From NCBI GenBank assembly GCA_937129385.1, contig CAKZNC010000102.1, positions 1 to 64,000 on the forward strand: a stretch of 64,000 nucleotides of DNA, given 5' to 3'. Made by a program: the position numbers and the translations under genes. Below the pieces are notes generated by a model. It saw only the letters and a program-made list of their open reading frames with translations, was not told the origin of the DNA and ran no database searches. The stretch comes from an uncultured Bacteroidota bacterium (lineage in GTDB: Bacteria; Bacteroidota; Bacteroidia; Bacteroidales; GCA-2748055). This document shows positions 46,384 to 56,849 of this stretch, one piece after another. Positions within the stretch are counted from its first letter, which is position 1, and every line of letters begins with the position of its first letter.

Positions 46384-48831
46384 ATGAATAGTGATTTTGC
46401 AAAAGGACTTGAAGACCTTTTCCTGCCCATGGATGAAGAAGCGGAATATATTCCTTTGCTGGCCGATGACGAAGAAGAAGCAATGGGGAAAATGAATATC
46501 CCGGATGTACTGCCTGTACTCCCGCTGAGAAATACTGTGTTATTTCCTGGTGTTGTCATCCCCATTACTGTTGGACGAGACAAATCTGTCAAGCTGATCC
46601 AGGATGTTTATAAAAAGAATAAGATACTGGGGGCAGTTTCTCAGCTCGATTCCAATATCGAAGAGCCGAAACTCGAAGATATCTACCGGGTCGGTACTGT
46701 GGCACAGATACTGAAGATTCTTGAAATGCCGGATGGATCCACCAGTGTGATCATACAGGGCCGGAAAAGATTCAAGGTGGAAGACCTGATGACAGATAAG
46801 CCCTATCATATTGCCAGGATTTCCCCCCTTGAAGATTCCAGGGAAGAACCAAAGGAGGAGGCCGATGCTGTGGCCGCAACCCTGAAAGATCTGGCTATCA
46901 AGATCATTAAATTATCTTCAAATATACCGGCTGAAGCCACATTTGCTGTAAAAAACATTGAAAGCCCATCGTTTCTGATCAATTTCCTTGCCTCCAACAG
47001 TGAACTCAATATGGAGGAGAAGCAAAAATTGCTCGAAATGAACAATGTCGTGAAACGGGGTCTGTACCTGTTGGAACACCTTTCAAAAGAGGTACAAATG
47101 CTGGAATTGAAAAGCGACATTCAGTCCAAGGTGAAATCCGATCTCGACCAGCAACAAAGAGAATACCTGCTTCATCAACAGATGAAGACGATACAGGACG
47201 AACTCGGAGGTAATCCGGTTGACCAGGAAATTACTGAATACAGGAAAAAAGGAAAAAATAAAAAATGGTCAGAGGAGGTTAAAAAGGAGTTTTCAAAGGA
47301 GCTTGACAAATTACAACGCCTGAACCCTGCTACCGGTGAATATTCAGTCCAGGTAAATTACATCCAGACCATGCTGGAATTGCCCTGGAATGAATATACG
47401 AAAGATAATTTCAACCTGAAAAGAGCCGACAGGATACTTGAAAAGGACCACTTCGGCCTGGAGAAGGTAAAAGAACGAATCCTTGAACATCTTGCAGTAT
47501 TGAAGCTGAAGGGAGATATGAAATCCCCGATCCTTTGCCTGGTCGGACCTCCTGGAGTTGGAAAGACATCGCTTGGAAAATCAATCGGGGAAGCCCTGGG
47601 AAGAAAGTATATCCGGATGTCGCTGGGCGGACTGCACGATGAGGCGGAAATCAGGGGCCACAGGAAGACATACATCGGTGCCATGCCGGGCAGGATCATT
47701 CAAAATCTGAAAAAAACAAAATCCTCCAACCCGGTGTTTGTGCTGGATGAGATCGATAAGATCGGAAGGGATGCCCATGGAGATCCGGCATCAGCCTTGC
47801 TTGAAGTACTTGACCCGGAACAAAATTCCACATTCCACGATAACTTCCTGGAGGTCGACTATGACCTTTCAAGGGTCATGTTCATTGCTACTGCGAATAC
47901 CACGGCTGGTATTCATCCTGCATTGCTTGACCGGATGGAGATCATCAATGTCTCGGGATATATCGTAGAGGAAAAGGTTGAAATTGCAAAACGACACCTC
48001 ATACCAAAACAGCTGGACAACCACGGCCTGAACAGCAAACAGGTGATGTTTCCCAAAAAGACCATAGAGAGGATTGTGGAAGATTATACCCGGGAATCCG
48101 GAGTACGTCAACTGGATAAGCAGATCGCGAAATCACTCCGCGTAATTGCCAAACAATTGGCTTTCGAAGAGACCGTGGAAAGGAAGATCACCTCCTCCAG
48201 GATCAGCGAAATCCTGGGCAAACCGCTATATTCAAAGGAGAAATACCACGACAATAGCTTTGCAGGAGTGGTCACCGGATTGGCCTGGACCGCAAGCGGT
48301 GGAGAAATTTTGTATGTCGAAACATCTTTGAGCAAGGGAGATGGGAAACTTACCCTGACTGGAAACCTGGGTGATGTAATGAAGGAATCAGCCGTCATCG
48401 CACTTGAATTCCTGAAATCACATCCGGATGTTCTCGGTGTGGATTCCTCGCTGTTTTCAAAATACAACATACATATTCATGTACCTGAGGGTGCCATCCC
48501 AAAAGACGGACCATCTGCCGGTGTAACAATGGTGACCTCCATTGCCTCGGCCTTTACCCAGCGAAAAGTAAAAAACAAACTTGCAATGACTGGTGAAATC
48601 ACATTGCGGGGTAAAGTACTCCCGGTGGGTGGGATCAAGGAAAAAATTCTTGCAGCAAGAAGGGCAGGCATTACAAGTATCGTCTTATCAGGTGAGAACA
48701 GCAAAGATGTTGAAGAGATCAAGGAGATTTACCGTAAAGGGCTCCATTTTGATTATGTTGAAGATATACGGGAAGTGGTCGGCCTGGCAATTCTGAAGCA
48801 AAAGGTCAGCAAACCCATGCTGATCACATGA
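46384..48831 (+). CDS. lon: ATP-dependent Lon protease
   Basis: LVGPPGVGKTSLGKSIGEALGRKYIRMSLGG; catalytic PKDGPSAGVTM. Confidence 0.98.
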   Translation: MNSDFAKGLEDLFLPMDEEAEYIPLLADDEEEAMGKMNIPDVLPVLPLRNTVLFPGVVIPITVGRDKSVKLIQDVYKKNKILGAVSQLDSNIEEPKLEDIYRVGTVAQILKILEMPDGSTSVIIQGRKRFKVEDLMTDKPYHIARISPLEDSREEPKEEADAVAATLKDLAIKIIKLSSNIPAEATFAVKNIESPSFLINFLASNSELNMEEKQKLLEMNNVVKRGLYLLEHLSKEVQMLELKSDIQSKVKSDLDQQQREYLLHQQMKTIQDELGGNPVDQEITEYRKKGKNKKWSEEVKKEFSKELDKLQRLNPATGEYSVQVNYIQTMLELPWNEYTKDNFNLKRADRILEKDHFGLEKVKERILEHLAVLKLKGDMKSPILCLVGPPGVGKTSLGKSIGEALGRKYIRMSLGGLHDEAEIRGHRKTYIGAMPGRIIQNLKKTKSSNPVFVLDEIDKIGRDAHGDPASALLEVLDPEQNSTFHDNFLEVDYDLSRVMFIATANTTAGIHPALLDRMEIINVSGYIVEEKVEIAKRHLIPKQLDNHGLNSKQVMFPKKTIERIVEDYTRESGVRQLDKQIAKSLRVIAKQLAFEETVERKITSSRISEILGKPLYSKEKYHDNSFAGVVTGLAWTASGGEILYVETSLSKGDGKLTLTGNLGDVMKESAVIALEFLKSHPDVLGVDSSLFSKYNIHIHVPEGAIPKDGPSAGVTMVTSIASAFTQRKVKNKLAMTGEITLRGKVLPVGGIKEKILAARRAGITSIVLSGENSKDVEEIKEIYRKGLHFDYVEDIREVVGLAILKQKVSKPMLIT

Positions 48832-48851
48832 TAGCGTAAAAAGAAGATAAA

Positions 48852-48884
48852 AAAAGCCGGGGTCTTGTTCTGACCCCGGCTTTT
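48852..48884. terminator. bidirectional intrinsic terminator after lon
   Basis: AAAAGCCGGGGTC-TTGTTCT-GACCCCGGCTTTT, 13-bp perfect stem with A/T tails. Confidence 0.92.
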
Positions 48885-48903
48885 AATTTTCTCTTTTGAA
48901 TCG

Positions 48904-49074
48904 TTAGCAAATTAATAATTTAGATGTCTCAATTCCCCTGCTTGTCTTGATCTTGACAAAATAGACCCCACAGGGAAGTCCTTTGGATTCAAGTTCTGAA
49001 ATCTCAAAAGATTTGTTCGCTGCTGATCGGTACTTATATACCGGCATTCCGTCCAGGTTGTACACTTCAATCAT
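48904..49074 (-). pseudogene. orphan T9SS type A C-terminal sorting domain (gene remnant or miniature ORF)
   Basis: Translation MIEVYNLDGMPVYKYRSAANKSFEISELESKGLPCGVYFVKIKTSRGIETSKLLIC; in-frame TGA just upstream of the ATG. Confidence 0.75.
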
Positions 49075-49240
49075 AGCTCTTCAGGTTTAGGTTGCAACTA
49101 GTAAGATACCGAGGGTAAAAATATATGGTTGAATTACCATTTTAAAACCTTTGCTGACTTATTGTATAAAGTGTATGTCTCCATACATGAAAATAGGCTG
49201 ATGGCTTATGAACCAATTTTTTGCTGCACTTAAAAAAGGA

Positions 49241-49981
49241 TTAGAAATAGCCTTCGAGGAGCTTGATCTTCTGCATAGGAATCTTGATGGTATGCGTATG
49301 ACCGTTCTTCTCAAGCTCGCATATGTTTGAGCGACGGTCTACCCTGGAGATAAATTTCATATTGATAATGTATGAACGGCTGATCCGCAGGAATGAACCG
49401 GCCTCAATCATCTTTTCAAGGTTGCCCAGACTGAGTGTGCTTGTCTCTGTCTTCCCATTCACAAGCTTGATGTGACTGTAATTGCCATCTGCTTCTATAT
49501 ACATGATTTCATCCGGATCGACAAAAAAGTAACCCGTTCTTGTATTTAGCCGGATCCTCCCAGGTCTGGTCTTATTCAACAGATCGACCAGGTGATTTAG
49601 ATCACTCTTCTGGTTTCGGTTCAAAAATTCCCTGAACCGGTCGATCGCACCAAACAATTCCGCTTTGCTGATGGGTTTTAAAAGGTAATCAAATGCAGCG
49701 TTCCGTATGGCCCTAACTGCATAATTCTCGTATGCAGTCACAAAAATGATCCCTGGAAACAGACTGTATTTTCTAAGTTCATCCAGGAAAGTAAACCCAT
49801 CTTTTCCCGGCATTTGAATATCCAGTAAAACAAGATCCGGCTTGATTCTCAGTGCCAGTTCAATTGCATCGTCCACATTGGATGCCACTCCTGACACCTC
49901 CAGGTCTGGATACTTTCTTAACAAAATGTTCAGCAGATCCCTGACTTCAGGTTCGTCATCTATGATAAGCGTTTTGATCAT
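49241..49981 (-). CDS. LytTR-family response regulator
   Basis: TLIIDDEPEVRDLL, LVLLDIQMPGKDGF receiver; LytTR domain EADGNYSHIKLVNGKTETSTLSLGNLE. Confidence 0.93.
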   Translation of the reverse strand: MIKTLIIDDEPEVRDLLNILLRKYPDLEVSGVASNVDDAIELALRIKPDLVLLDIQMPGKDGFTFLDELRKYSLFPGIIFVTAYENYAVRAIRNAAFDYLLKPISKAELFGAIDRFREFLNRNQKSDLNHLVDLLNKTRPGRIRLNTRTGYFFVDPDEIMYIEADGNYSHIKLVNGKTETSTLSLGNLEKMIEAGSFLRISRSYIINMKFISRVDRRSNICELEKNGHTHTIKIPMQKIKLLEGYF

Positions 49982-50136
49982 AGCTCATACAAGGGTTCGG
50001 TTATTATTGGCTTTTTTCCGGGAAGCCCACCTTTGGAAAATGAGGTTCCATCTACAAATATCTTTAAAAAAAGAAAATCAGAAATGATTATACCATATTT
50101 TTTTGTATTATTCATCTCCTTTTAGCTGTTCTCTCT

Positions 50137-52365
50137 ATGGCAAATGGTAATATGAACAAAAGCAAGGGGTTCGGTACGGCTCCGGTCTTTTTCACAGCGA
50201 TCTCTACAATCCTGGGAGCCATCCTGTTCCTCAGGTTTGGATATGCAGTTGGTCACCAAGGATTTATCGGTGTACTCGGGATTATCATCCTGGGGCACCT
50301 GGTCACAATCCCCACTGCTATGGCTGTTGCTGAGATCGCAACAAACCAGAAGGTTCAGGGGGGAGGTGCCTACTTCATTATCAGCCGATCATTCGGGCTG
50401 AATATTGGCGCTTCCATTGGAATTGCTCTCTACCTCTCACAGGCCATTAGCGTGGCCTTCTATGTCATCGCATTCTCTGAAGCATTTATGCCGCTGTTCG
50501 ACTATTTGCATTACAATTTCAATATCCCCTATATTGACAAACGATGGGTCGGACTTGCATTGATGACTTTCCTGTCAATATTGATGCTCACAAAGGGTGC
50601 AAATGTGGGGATCAAGGCCTTGTATATTGTGGTTGCAATACTCTTTACATCCCTGCTGATGTTTTTTGCAGGCAAGACCAGTACACCCCCAGAGTCGATC
50701 AATTTTAATCTTTCTATCCGGAACAACGACAGCTTTTTCTATGTATTCACCATCATTTTTCCAGCGTTTACAGGTCTGATCGCGGGCCTGGGGCTCTCAG
50801 GCGACCTGCGCAATCCGAGCAAGTCAATTCCAAAAGGTACACTTTGGGCCACTTTTGCAGGATTGATCATCTACATCCTGGTAGGCTATAAACTCGTGAT
50901 CAGCGCAACTCCAGAAGAACTGGCCGCTGACCCACTGATCATGGAAAAAATTGCCCTGTGGGGTCCGATTATTCCCATAGGACTTGCTGCAGCATCACTC
51001 TCTTCCGCCCTTGGCTCCATAATGGTAGCCCCACGTACACTCCAGGCCATAGGTCTGGACAATTCATTTCCGAATAAGCTGCTTAATGGATGGCTTGCAA
51101 AGGGAAAACCTGTTACCAATGAACCTGTAAACAGCGGATTGATTACGATCATTGTGGCATATTTTTTCGTCTCGATTGGAGACATCGACTTTGTGGCAAA
51201 GATCATTGCCATGTTTTTTATGCTTACCTATGGTGCGATCTGTACGATCTCCCTGATGGAGCATTTTGCGGCAGATCCGGCATACAGGCCAACTTTTCGA
51301 TCCCGCTGGTACATCAGCTTTCTCGGTGCCGTGGCCTCCTTCTGGTTGATGTTCAAGATGAATGCCCCCTATGCCATCCTCTCCCTCGTGATCATGGTCT
51401 TGATCTATGTCATGGTCTCATCATACCAGTCGAGGGATAAGGGGATAGAGAATCTTTTCCGTGGCGTAATCTTTCAGCTGAGCAGACAGCTTCAACTCTT
51501 GGCTCAACGGGCAGACAAAGAAGACCTGGACAAGCACTGGAGACCCTTTACGATCTGTATCTCTGAGGATACTTTCCTCCGACGGAGCTCTTTTGATATG
51601 CTCCGCTGGATCTCCTACAAATACGGCTTTGGTACCTACATCCATTATATCAAAGGGTTCCTGTCGGAAAAAACCAACAAGGATTCAAAGGTGGTCCTTG
51701 ATAAATTACTGAACCTCGCTGCAGGAACAAAAAACAGGGTCTATCTTGATACCATCATCAGCCCCTCCTATACATCGGCGATTGCACAGGTAATCCAGCT
51801 TTCCGGGATCTCTGGAAAAGGCAACAATATGATCCTTTTTGAATTTTCCCAGAATCAGCCGGAATCACTGGAAGATGCACTGAATACACATGATATTCTT
51901 CATTCAACAGGATTTGATATCTGTGTCCTTAGTACATCATACAAGGGATTTGGGTATCACAAGCAGATCCACATCTGGATCACCCCGTCGGATTATGAAA
52001 ATGCAAACCTCATGATCCTGCTCGGTTATATCCTCATGGGCCACCCCGATTGGAAAAATGGATTTATCAAGATCTTCGCAATATATGATGCCTCCGAAAT
52101 GGAGCGGAAACGCGACCATATCAAAGAACTCATTCAGGAGGGGCGCCTTCCGATCTCTTTTAAAAATATCAACCTGATCCCGCTTAACCAGGATTCGAGC
52201 AATGTGAAAGAGACCATTTCAAATACTTCTGTTGATGCAGATCTCACCATTATCGGGTTCAGGGGTGAGAAAATAAAGACTGAAGGGAACAGGCTATTTA
52301 CAGGTTACGACAATCTGGGCAATATACTTTTCGTTAGCTCTAACAAGGAAAAAGAGATCAAATAG
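50137..52365 (+). CDS. APC-superfamily amino acid permease / cation-chloride cotransporter-like
   Basis: FGTAPVFFTAISTILGAILFLRFGYAVG; GLIAGLGLSGDLRNPSKSIPKGTLWA; soluble C-terminal domain. Confidence 0.85.
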   Translation: MANGNMNKSKGFGTAPVFFTAISTILGAILFLRFGYAVGHQGFIGVLGIIILGHLVTIPTAMAVAEIATNQKVQGGGAYFIISRSFGLNIGASIGIALYLSQAISVAFYVIAFSEAFMPLFDYLHYNFNIPYIDKRWVGLALMTFLSILMLTKGANVGIKALYIVVAILFTSLLMFFAGKTSTPPESINFNLSIRNNDSFFYVFTIIFPAFTGLIAGLGLSGDLRNPSKSIPKGTLWATFAGLIIYILVGYKLVISATPEELAADPLIMEKIALWGPIIPIGLAAASLSSALGSIMVAPRTLQAIGLDNSFPNKLLNGWLAKGKPVTNEPVNSGLITIIVAYFFVSIGDIDFVAKIIAMFFMLTYGAICTISLMEHFAADPAYRPTFRSRWYISFLGAVASFWLMFKMNAPYAILSLVIMVLIYVMVSSYQSRDKGIENLFRGVIFQLSRQLQLLAQRADKEDLDKHWRPFTICISEDTFLRRSSFDMLRWISYKYGFGTYIHYIKGFLSEKTNKDSKVVLDKLLNLAAGTKNRVYLDTIISPSYTSAIAQVIQLSGISGKGNNMILFEFSQNQPESLEDALNTHDILHSTGFDICVLSTSYKGFGYHKQIHIWITPSDYENANLMILLGYILMGHPDWKNGFIKIFAIYDASEMERKRDHIKELIQEGRLPISFKNINLIPLNQDSSNVKETISNTSVDADLTIIGFRGEKIKTEGNRLFTGYDNLGNILFVSSNKEKEIK

Positions 52366-52416
52366 TCATTTCTTCAAAAAAGATTAATTTTAGATCCTAA
52401 TCAAAATATTTGATGT

Positions 52417-52887
52417 ATGCTGAAAACTGCCATTTTTCCCGGCTCCTTTGATCCTTTTACCGTGGGTCATGAATCTATTGTCTGCAGGTCCCTGGGCCTG
52501 TTCGACCGGGTCATTGTAGCTGTTGGTGTGAATTCGGGGAAACAACCGCTGATGAGTATCGAATCCCGGGTAAGGATGATCAATGATGTATTTAAAAATG
52601 AAGAAAAAGTATCCTGCGACTTCTTCGAAGGACTCACGGTCGATTTTTGCAAAAAGGTAAATGCGAATTACATGTTAAGGGGGATACGCACTGCAGCAGA
52701 CTTTGAATATGAGCGTGCAATTGCACAGATCAATAAAAAAATGCTTCCCGCGGTGGAATCCGTCTTCCTGCTTACAAGCCCGGAACATACCCCGGTGAAT
52801 TCCACGATTATCAGGGATATCATCAGGAACCATGGGAATGCGTCGCAATTCCTTCCAGCCGGTATCGACATCCGGAAATATTTATAA
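52417..52887 (+). CDS. coaD: phosphopantetheine adenylyltransferase
   Basis: AIFPGSFDPFTVGHESIV; YMLRGIRTAADFEYERAIAQINKKM. Confidence 0.97.
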   Translation: MLKTAIFPGSFDPFTVGHESIVCRSLGLFDRVIVAVGVNSGKQPLMSIESRVRMINDVFKNEEKVSCDFFEGLTVDFCKKVNANYMLRGIRTAADFEYERAIAQINKKMLPAVESVFLLTSPEHTPVNSTIIRDIIRNHGNASQFLPAGIDIRKYL

Positions 52888-52888
52888 A

Positions 52889-54322
52889 ATGAAGTTATCC
52901 CTGATCCTAACCGTACTCATCTCTGTTTGCTACCAAAGCTTACCTGGCCAGGCAATACTTGAAGGAAATGCTCCCCAGTTTGCTAACGAAGTGCTCTTTG
53001 TCAGACAGATTACAAATCCTTTTACAGGACATTCGACCATCATAGATACGCTCGAATTTGACAGCACAGGGACCTTTCATGATTCGATTCCTGTTCAGGA
53101 AACCAGCTGGATATTTATCAATTCCGGACTCTTCAGGATTACAATGATGCTTCAGAAGGAACATGGCTATGATATTTCTCTTCCTCCGAAAACGAAAAAG
53201 AGTGAAGCAGATATCAGGAATCCATTCTTCAAGCCTGTCATCGCGCATATCCAGGTAAGGGAGGAATTCAGACTTGATGCACCTGGTGAAGTATATACAG
53301 GTAACGACATCAATACCCGGATTTTCAGGTTTGATACCCTTATCTCAGCAAGAAATCAGGATATCCTCCAGGCCCGTAGACTGAACAGGCAGTACAATTC
53401 CGATTCGCTGATCCGCAAGATCGAATCACACTTTAAGAAAGATACCTCATCGTATTTCAGGGATTACAGGAAATACCGCTACGGCCTGGTCAGGATCAAC
53501 AGCAGGGATGTTGGGCTCCGGTACATTTATGATCATTTCCTGGGCCCCGGAACACCTCCTACCGATAACCCGGCCTACTATGAACTGTTCAATGAGATGT
53601 TTGATGAATTCCTGTTTTACTTCTCCAGGACGCCAGAGGGAAAAAGTGTCAACTACCTTGTGAATCGTGCACAGGATGCTCGCGCACTGAATGACACCAT
53701 TATGAAACACCCGGCAGTACCCTCTGCTGGGATCGCTGAAATGATCATCCTCAAAGGTATTTTCGACATTTATCATCAGAACTACTATTACAAAGAGGCA
53801 CTATTACGTATCCTGGATACAATCATCGCTGCTCCTGTAGAGGAGATTCACGCTGAATGGGCAAGCGGAATCAAACAGGAACTGATCAAGCTGAAGATCG
53901 GTCAACAACCTCCTGATTTCAATTTACTGGATGCAAAAAACGTGAACAGGACACTAGAGGATTTCAGGGGAAAATATGTCTATCTGGACTTTTGTACACC
54001 AGATAATTACAGCTGCCTGAAAGAATTTCCATTTTTGAAGGCCATCCATGATGTGCACCAGGAATACCTGGAAATCGTTACCGTCATGGTAACCGAAAAA
54101 AGGCAAACGATGACCGACTTCATGGAGCGGAATGACTACAACTGGACAGCCCTTTTTTACGGAAACGATGAAAGCCTTTTAAGCAATTACAATGTGCGGG
54201 CATACCCGACATCCTATCTCATCGATCCTGAAGGAAAACTCATACAATCACCTGCCCCATTGGCAACAGAGGGTCTTGAGGAACAACTGTTTAAAATAAT
54301 GCGGGCTAGAGGAGATCTCTGA
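52889..54322 (+). CDS. secreted TlpA/thioredoxin-like protein
   Basis: Signal peptide; C-terminal QQPPDFNLLDAKNVNRTLEDFRGKYVYLDFCTPDNYSCLKE; start adjusted from 52832. Confidence 0.8.
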   Translation: MKLSLILTVLISVCYQSLPGQAILEGNAPQFANEVLFVRQITNPFTGHSTIIDTLEFDSTGTFHDSIPVQETSWIFINSGLFRITMMLQKEHGYDISLPPKTKKSEADIRNPFFKPVIAHIQVREEFRLDAPGEVYTGNDINTRIFRFDTLISARNQDILQARRLNRQYNSDSLIRKIESHFKKDTSSYFRDYRKYRYGLVRINSRDVGLRYIYDHFLGPGTPPTDNPAYYELFNEMFDEFLFYFSRTPEGKSVNYLVNRAQDARALNDTIMKHPAVPSAGIAEMIILKGIFDIYHQNYYYKEALLRILDTIIAAPVEEIHAEWASGIKQELIKLKIGQQPPDFNLLDAKNVNRTLEDFRGKYVYLDFCTPDNYSCLKEFPFLKAIHDVHQEYLEIVTVMVTEKRQTMTDFMERNDYNWTALFYGNDESLLSNYNVRAYPTSYLIDPEGKLIQSPAPLATEGLEEQLFKIMRARGDL

Positions 54323-54920
54323 TGTATAAAACATCAAGAACACTGGGATAGGTTTTTTTCCTGATAAAGTCTGTTTTTCCCTTTTCCACCCACCTGATCT
54401 CGGTAATGTTCTCTTCTTCCTGGGGTGTACCCTCTTCATCACCATCATACGCCATTTCGTACCACTTGGTCTTTTTCAGCCGCATGTCTTCTGTAATCTG
54501 GTATGTGTGAAAGGTTGAAAGAATGGGGTTGACGATTCGCAGTCCTTTCAGGCCCGTCTCTTCTTCCACTTCACGAATGGCAGCATCTTCATTGCTTTCA
54601 CCCTTTTCCAACTTCCCTTTTGGCAGATCCCATAAGCCATTCCTTTTCATGATCAAAAAGGTTTTGTCAGGCCGCATCACGACCCCACCAGCAGCTTCGA
54701 CATAAGTGAAACAGGCCTTGAATTCATCAAAAAGTGTCAGAATGTCATCATGGAAAATAAAAAGCTTATCAATGCGCTTCAGGTCATAAAATGCATGAAC
54801 AAGTTCTGTAAGCTCCTGCAGGTTGTTGAATTTATAGAATAGACCGTTGTTTCTTCCAAAAACCTTTGAAAAATTATCACCGAAATATACGGTTCTATCC
54901 TTGAAAAAAACTTTATACAT
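54306..54920 (-). CDS. NUDIX hydrolase
   Basis: NUDIX box GKLEKGESNEDAAIREVEEETG. Confidence 0.93.
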   Translation of the reverse strand: MYKVFFKDRTVYFGDNFSKVFGRNNGLFYKFNNLQELTELVHAFYDLKRIDKLFIFHDDILTLFDEFKACFTYVEAAGGVVMRPDKTFLIMKRNGLWDLPKGKLEKGESNEDAAIREVEEETGLKGLRIVNPILSTFHTYQITEDMRLKKTKWYEMAYDGDEEGTPQEEENITEIRWVEKGKTDFIRKKTYPSVLDVLYIRDLL

Positions 54921-54929
54921 TTGTCAACG

Positions 54930-55562
54930 ATGAGAACAAACAGACGAATTGCAGAATTCCTGCTGCAAAGTAAAGCAATAAAATTAGAACCTGCAAGTCC
55001 GTTCACATGGGCTTCAGGCTGGAAATCCCCGATATACTGCGACAATCGGAAGACCCTCTCCTACCCCGAAATAAGGACGAAAATCAGGGATGCATATGTG
55101 GAACTCATAAGAGAAAAATTCGGATCAGTTGAAGTGATCGCCGGAGTTGCCACAGGTGCAATTGCCCAGGGTGCCCTGGTTGCAGATGTAATGAACCTTC
55201 CCTTCATTTATGTCAGGAGCAGTGCAAAAGGACACGGAATGCAGAATCTGGTCGAGGGCAGTTACCAGGAGGGACAAAAGGTCGTCGTTTTGGAAGACCT
55301 GATCTCAACGGGTGGAAGCTCACTAAAAGCAGTAGAAGCCCTGCGCGCGGCAGGCTGCGAAGTCCTCGGCATGGTTGCAACATTTACTTATGGATTCAGG
55401 TTGTCTGAAGGCAATTTCAAACAGCAGGCACTGGAAGTTGTTACATTAACAGATTATGAAACAATGCTGACTCAGGCTTTGGAAAGCGGGTACATCAATG
55501 AAAAACAGCTTCCGGTTTTAAAAAACTGGCGAATCGACCCCGAAAACTGGCAGCCCAGCTAA
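54930..55562 (+). CDS. pyrE: orotate phosphoribosyltransferase
   Basis: FTWASGWKSPIYCDNR; VVVLEDLISTGGSSLKAVEAL. Confidence 0.95.
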   Translation: MRTNRRIAEFLLQSKAIKLEPASPFTWASGWKSPIYCDNRKTLSYPEIRTKIRDAYVELIREKFGSVEVIAGVATGAIAQGALVADVMNLPFIYVRSSAKGHGMQNLVEGSYQEGQKVVVLEDLISTGGSSLKAVEALRAAGCEVLGMVATFTYGFRLSEGNFKQQALEVVTLTDYETMLTQALESGYINEKQLPVLKNWRIDPENWQPS

Positions 55563-55584
55563 TCAGCAAAAGGAGCAACGCTAT

Positions 55585-55995
55585 ATGAAAATAGAAAGCA
55601 GAACAGGCCGTGCAGAATTTCCTGCCGAAACCATTTATTACTTCATTTCTGACTTCAGGAATTTTAATAATTTTATCCCTGGCGAGAAGGTCGCCGACTG
55701 GCAGGCTAACGAAAACGCTTGTAGTTTTTCGGTGGATATGCTGGGCAAGGTGAGAATGATGATCGTTGAAAGGGAAACAAATAAGATGGTCAAGGTCAGC
55801 AGTGATCCGAAAGTGTCCCAATACAACTTCAACCTTTGGATACAGCTAAAGGAATTGGAATCTGCAGACACCCGTATGAAGATCACCATTGAACCCAAAC
55901 TTAATCCGGTTATGCAGGCCATGGTAAAATCCCCGTTGAAAAAATTTGTCAACGCAGTGATGGATGAGTTCGAGAAATTTGATTTTTCGTCTTAG
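55585..55995 (+). CDS. SRPBCC-family protein
   Basis: MKIESRTGRAEFPAETIYYFISDFRNFNNFIP... Confidence 0.7.
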   Translation: MKIESRTGRAEFPAETIYYFISDFRNFNNFIPGEKVADWQANENACSFSVDMLGKVRMMIVERETNKMVKVSSDPKVSQYNFNLWIQLKELESADTRMKITIEPKLNPVMQAMVKSPLKKFVNAVMDEFEKFDFSS

Positions 55996-56729
55996 ATAAC
56001 CATGCTGATCTCATGAAATCCGTACCCAAACACACCTTTTTGTTTAGGAGTTTCAACGAGTAACTGACCTTTTTCATCCACTCCCCTGATGGTTCCCTTG
56101 AATACTGATTTCCCATCGCTGAATTCACACGTTTTATTCAGCATATACAACCGCTGAAGGTATCGTGAATCAATGGATTTCGTAAATCTCTGCTCAAGCT
56201 CCCTGTAGCCGGCCTCAAGCAGATCCATCAGGCTGGATTCTACGACTGATAAACTGAATTCGGTATTTGTCTCGAGACACATACTTGTCGCCGGTGTTTG
56301 GAAATCCGGGAAATCACGTTGGTTGATATTGAGACCGATCCCGACAATGCTATGCTGTAATTGTTCGCCTGCGATCCTGTTTTCGATCAGTATGCCGGCA
56401 ACCTTCCTTCCACTGCACAGGATATCGTTGGGCCATTTGATACTGGAAGACAAATCAAATGTCTCAAGCAGGTTGGTAATTGCCAGGGAGACTGTTTTTG
56501 ACAGTTGAAACTGAGCACCTACTGACAAAAATGCAGGTTGTATCACCCAGCTCATCAGAAGATTCATACCTCTTTCACTGTTCCAGGCGTGACTGCCCCT
56601 CCCTTTCCCATTTGCCTGTGAATCAGATACAACGAATGTATTTCCAGTAATCTTACCTTCATTTATTAGCCGCGACGCCTCACTATTGGTGGAATCAATT
56701 TGCTGATATCTGAATACCTTACGCCGCAT
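55992..56729 (-). CDS. birA: biotin--[acetyl-CoA-carboxylase] ligase
   Basis: QIDSTNSEASRLI; DSQANGKGRGSHAWNSERGMNLLMSW; SIKWPNDILCSGRKVAGIL. Confidence 0.92.
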   Translation of the reverse strand: MRRKVFRYQQIDSTNSEASRLINEGKITGNTFVVSDSQANGKGRGSHAWNSERGMNLLMSWVIQPAFLSVGAQFQLSKTVSLAITNLLETFDLSSSIKWPNDILCSGRKVAGILIENRIAGEQLQHSIVGIGLNINQRDFPDFQTPATSMCLETNTEFSLSVVESSLMDLLEAGYRELEQRFTKSIDSRYLQRLYMLNKTCEFSDGKSVFKGTIRGVDEKGQLLVETPKQKGVFGYGFHEISMVI

Positions 56730-56773
56730 GGTATAGTTTTTGACTATCTTAGGTGGAAATAAACTTTCAACGC

Positions 56774-56781
56774 AAATTTAG
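56774..56781 (-). promoter_or_regulatory. -7 element TAAATTTG for birA
   Basis: CAAATTTA on the plus strand. Confidence 0.4.
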
Positions 56782-56799
56782 GTTAATAAAATAACACAT

Positions 56800-56807
56800 A
56801 GATTTGC
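56800..56807 (+). promoter_or_regulatory. -7 element TAGATTTG for rsfS
   Basis: Match to TAnnTTTG 42 nt upstream of the rsfS ATG. Confidence 0.4.
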
Positions 56808-56849
56808 AGAAATAGCAAATTGATAAAAATAAAAGGATATTTGTTCTGA

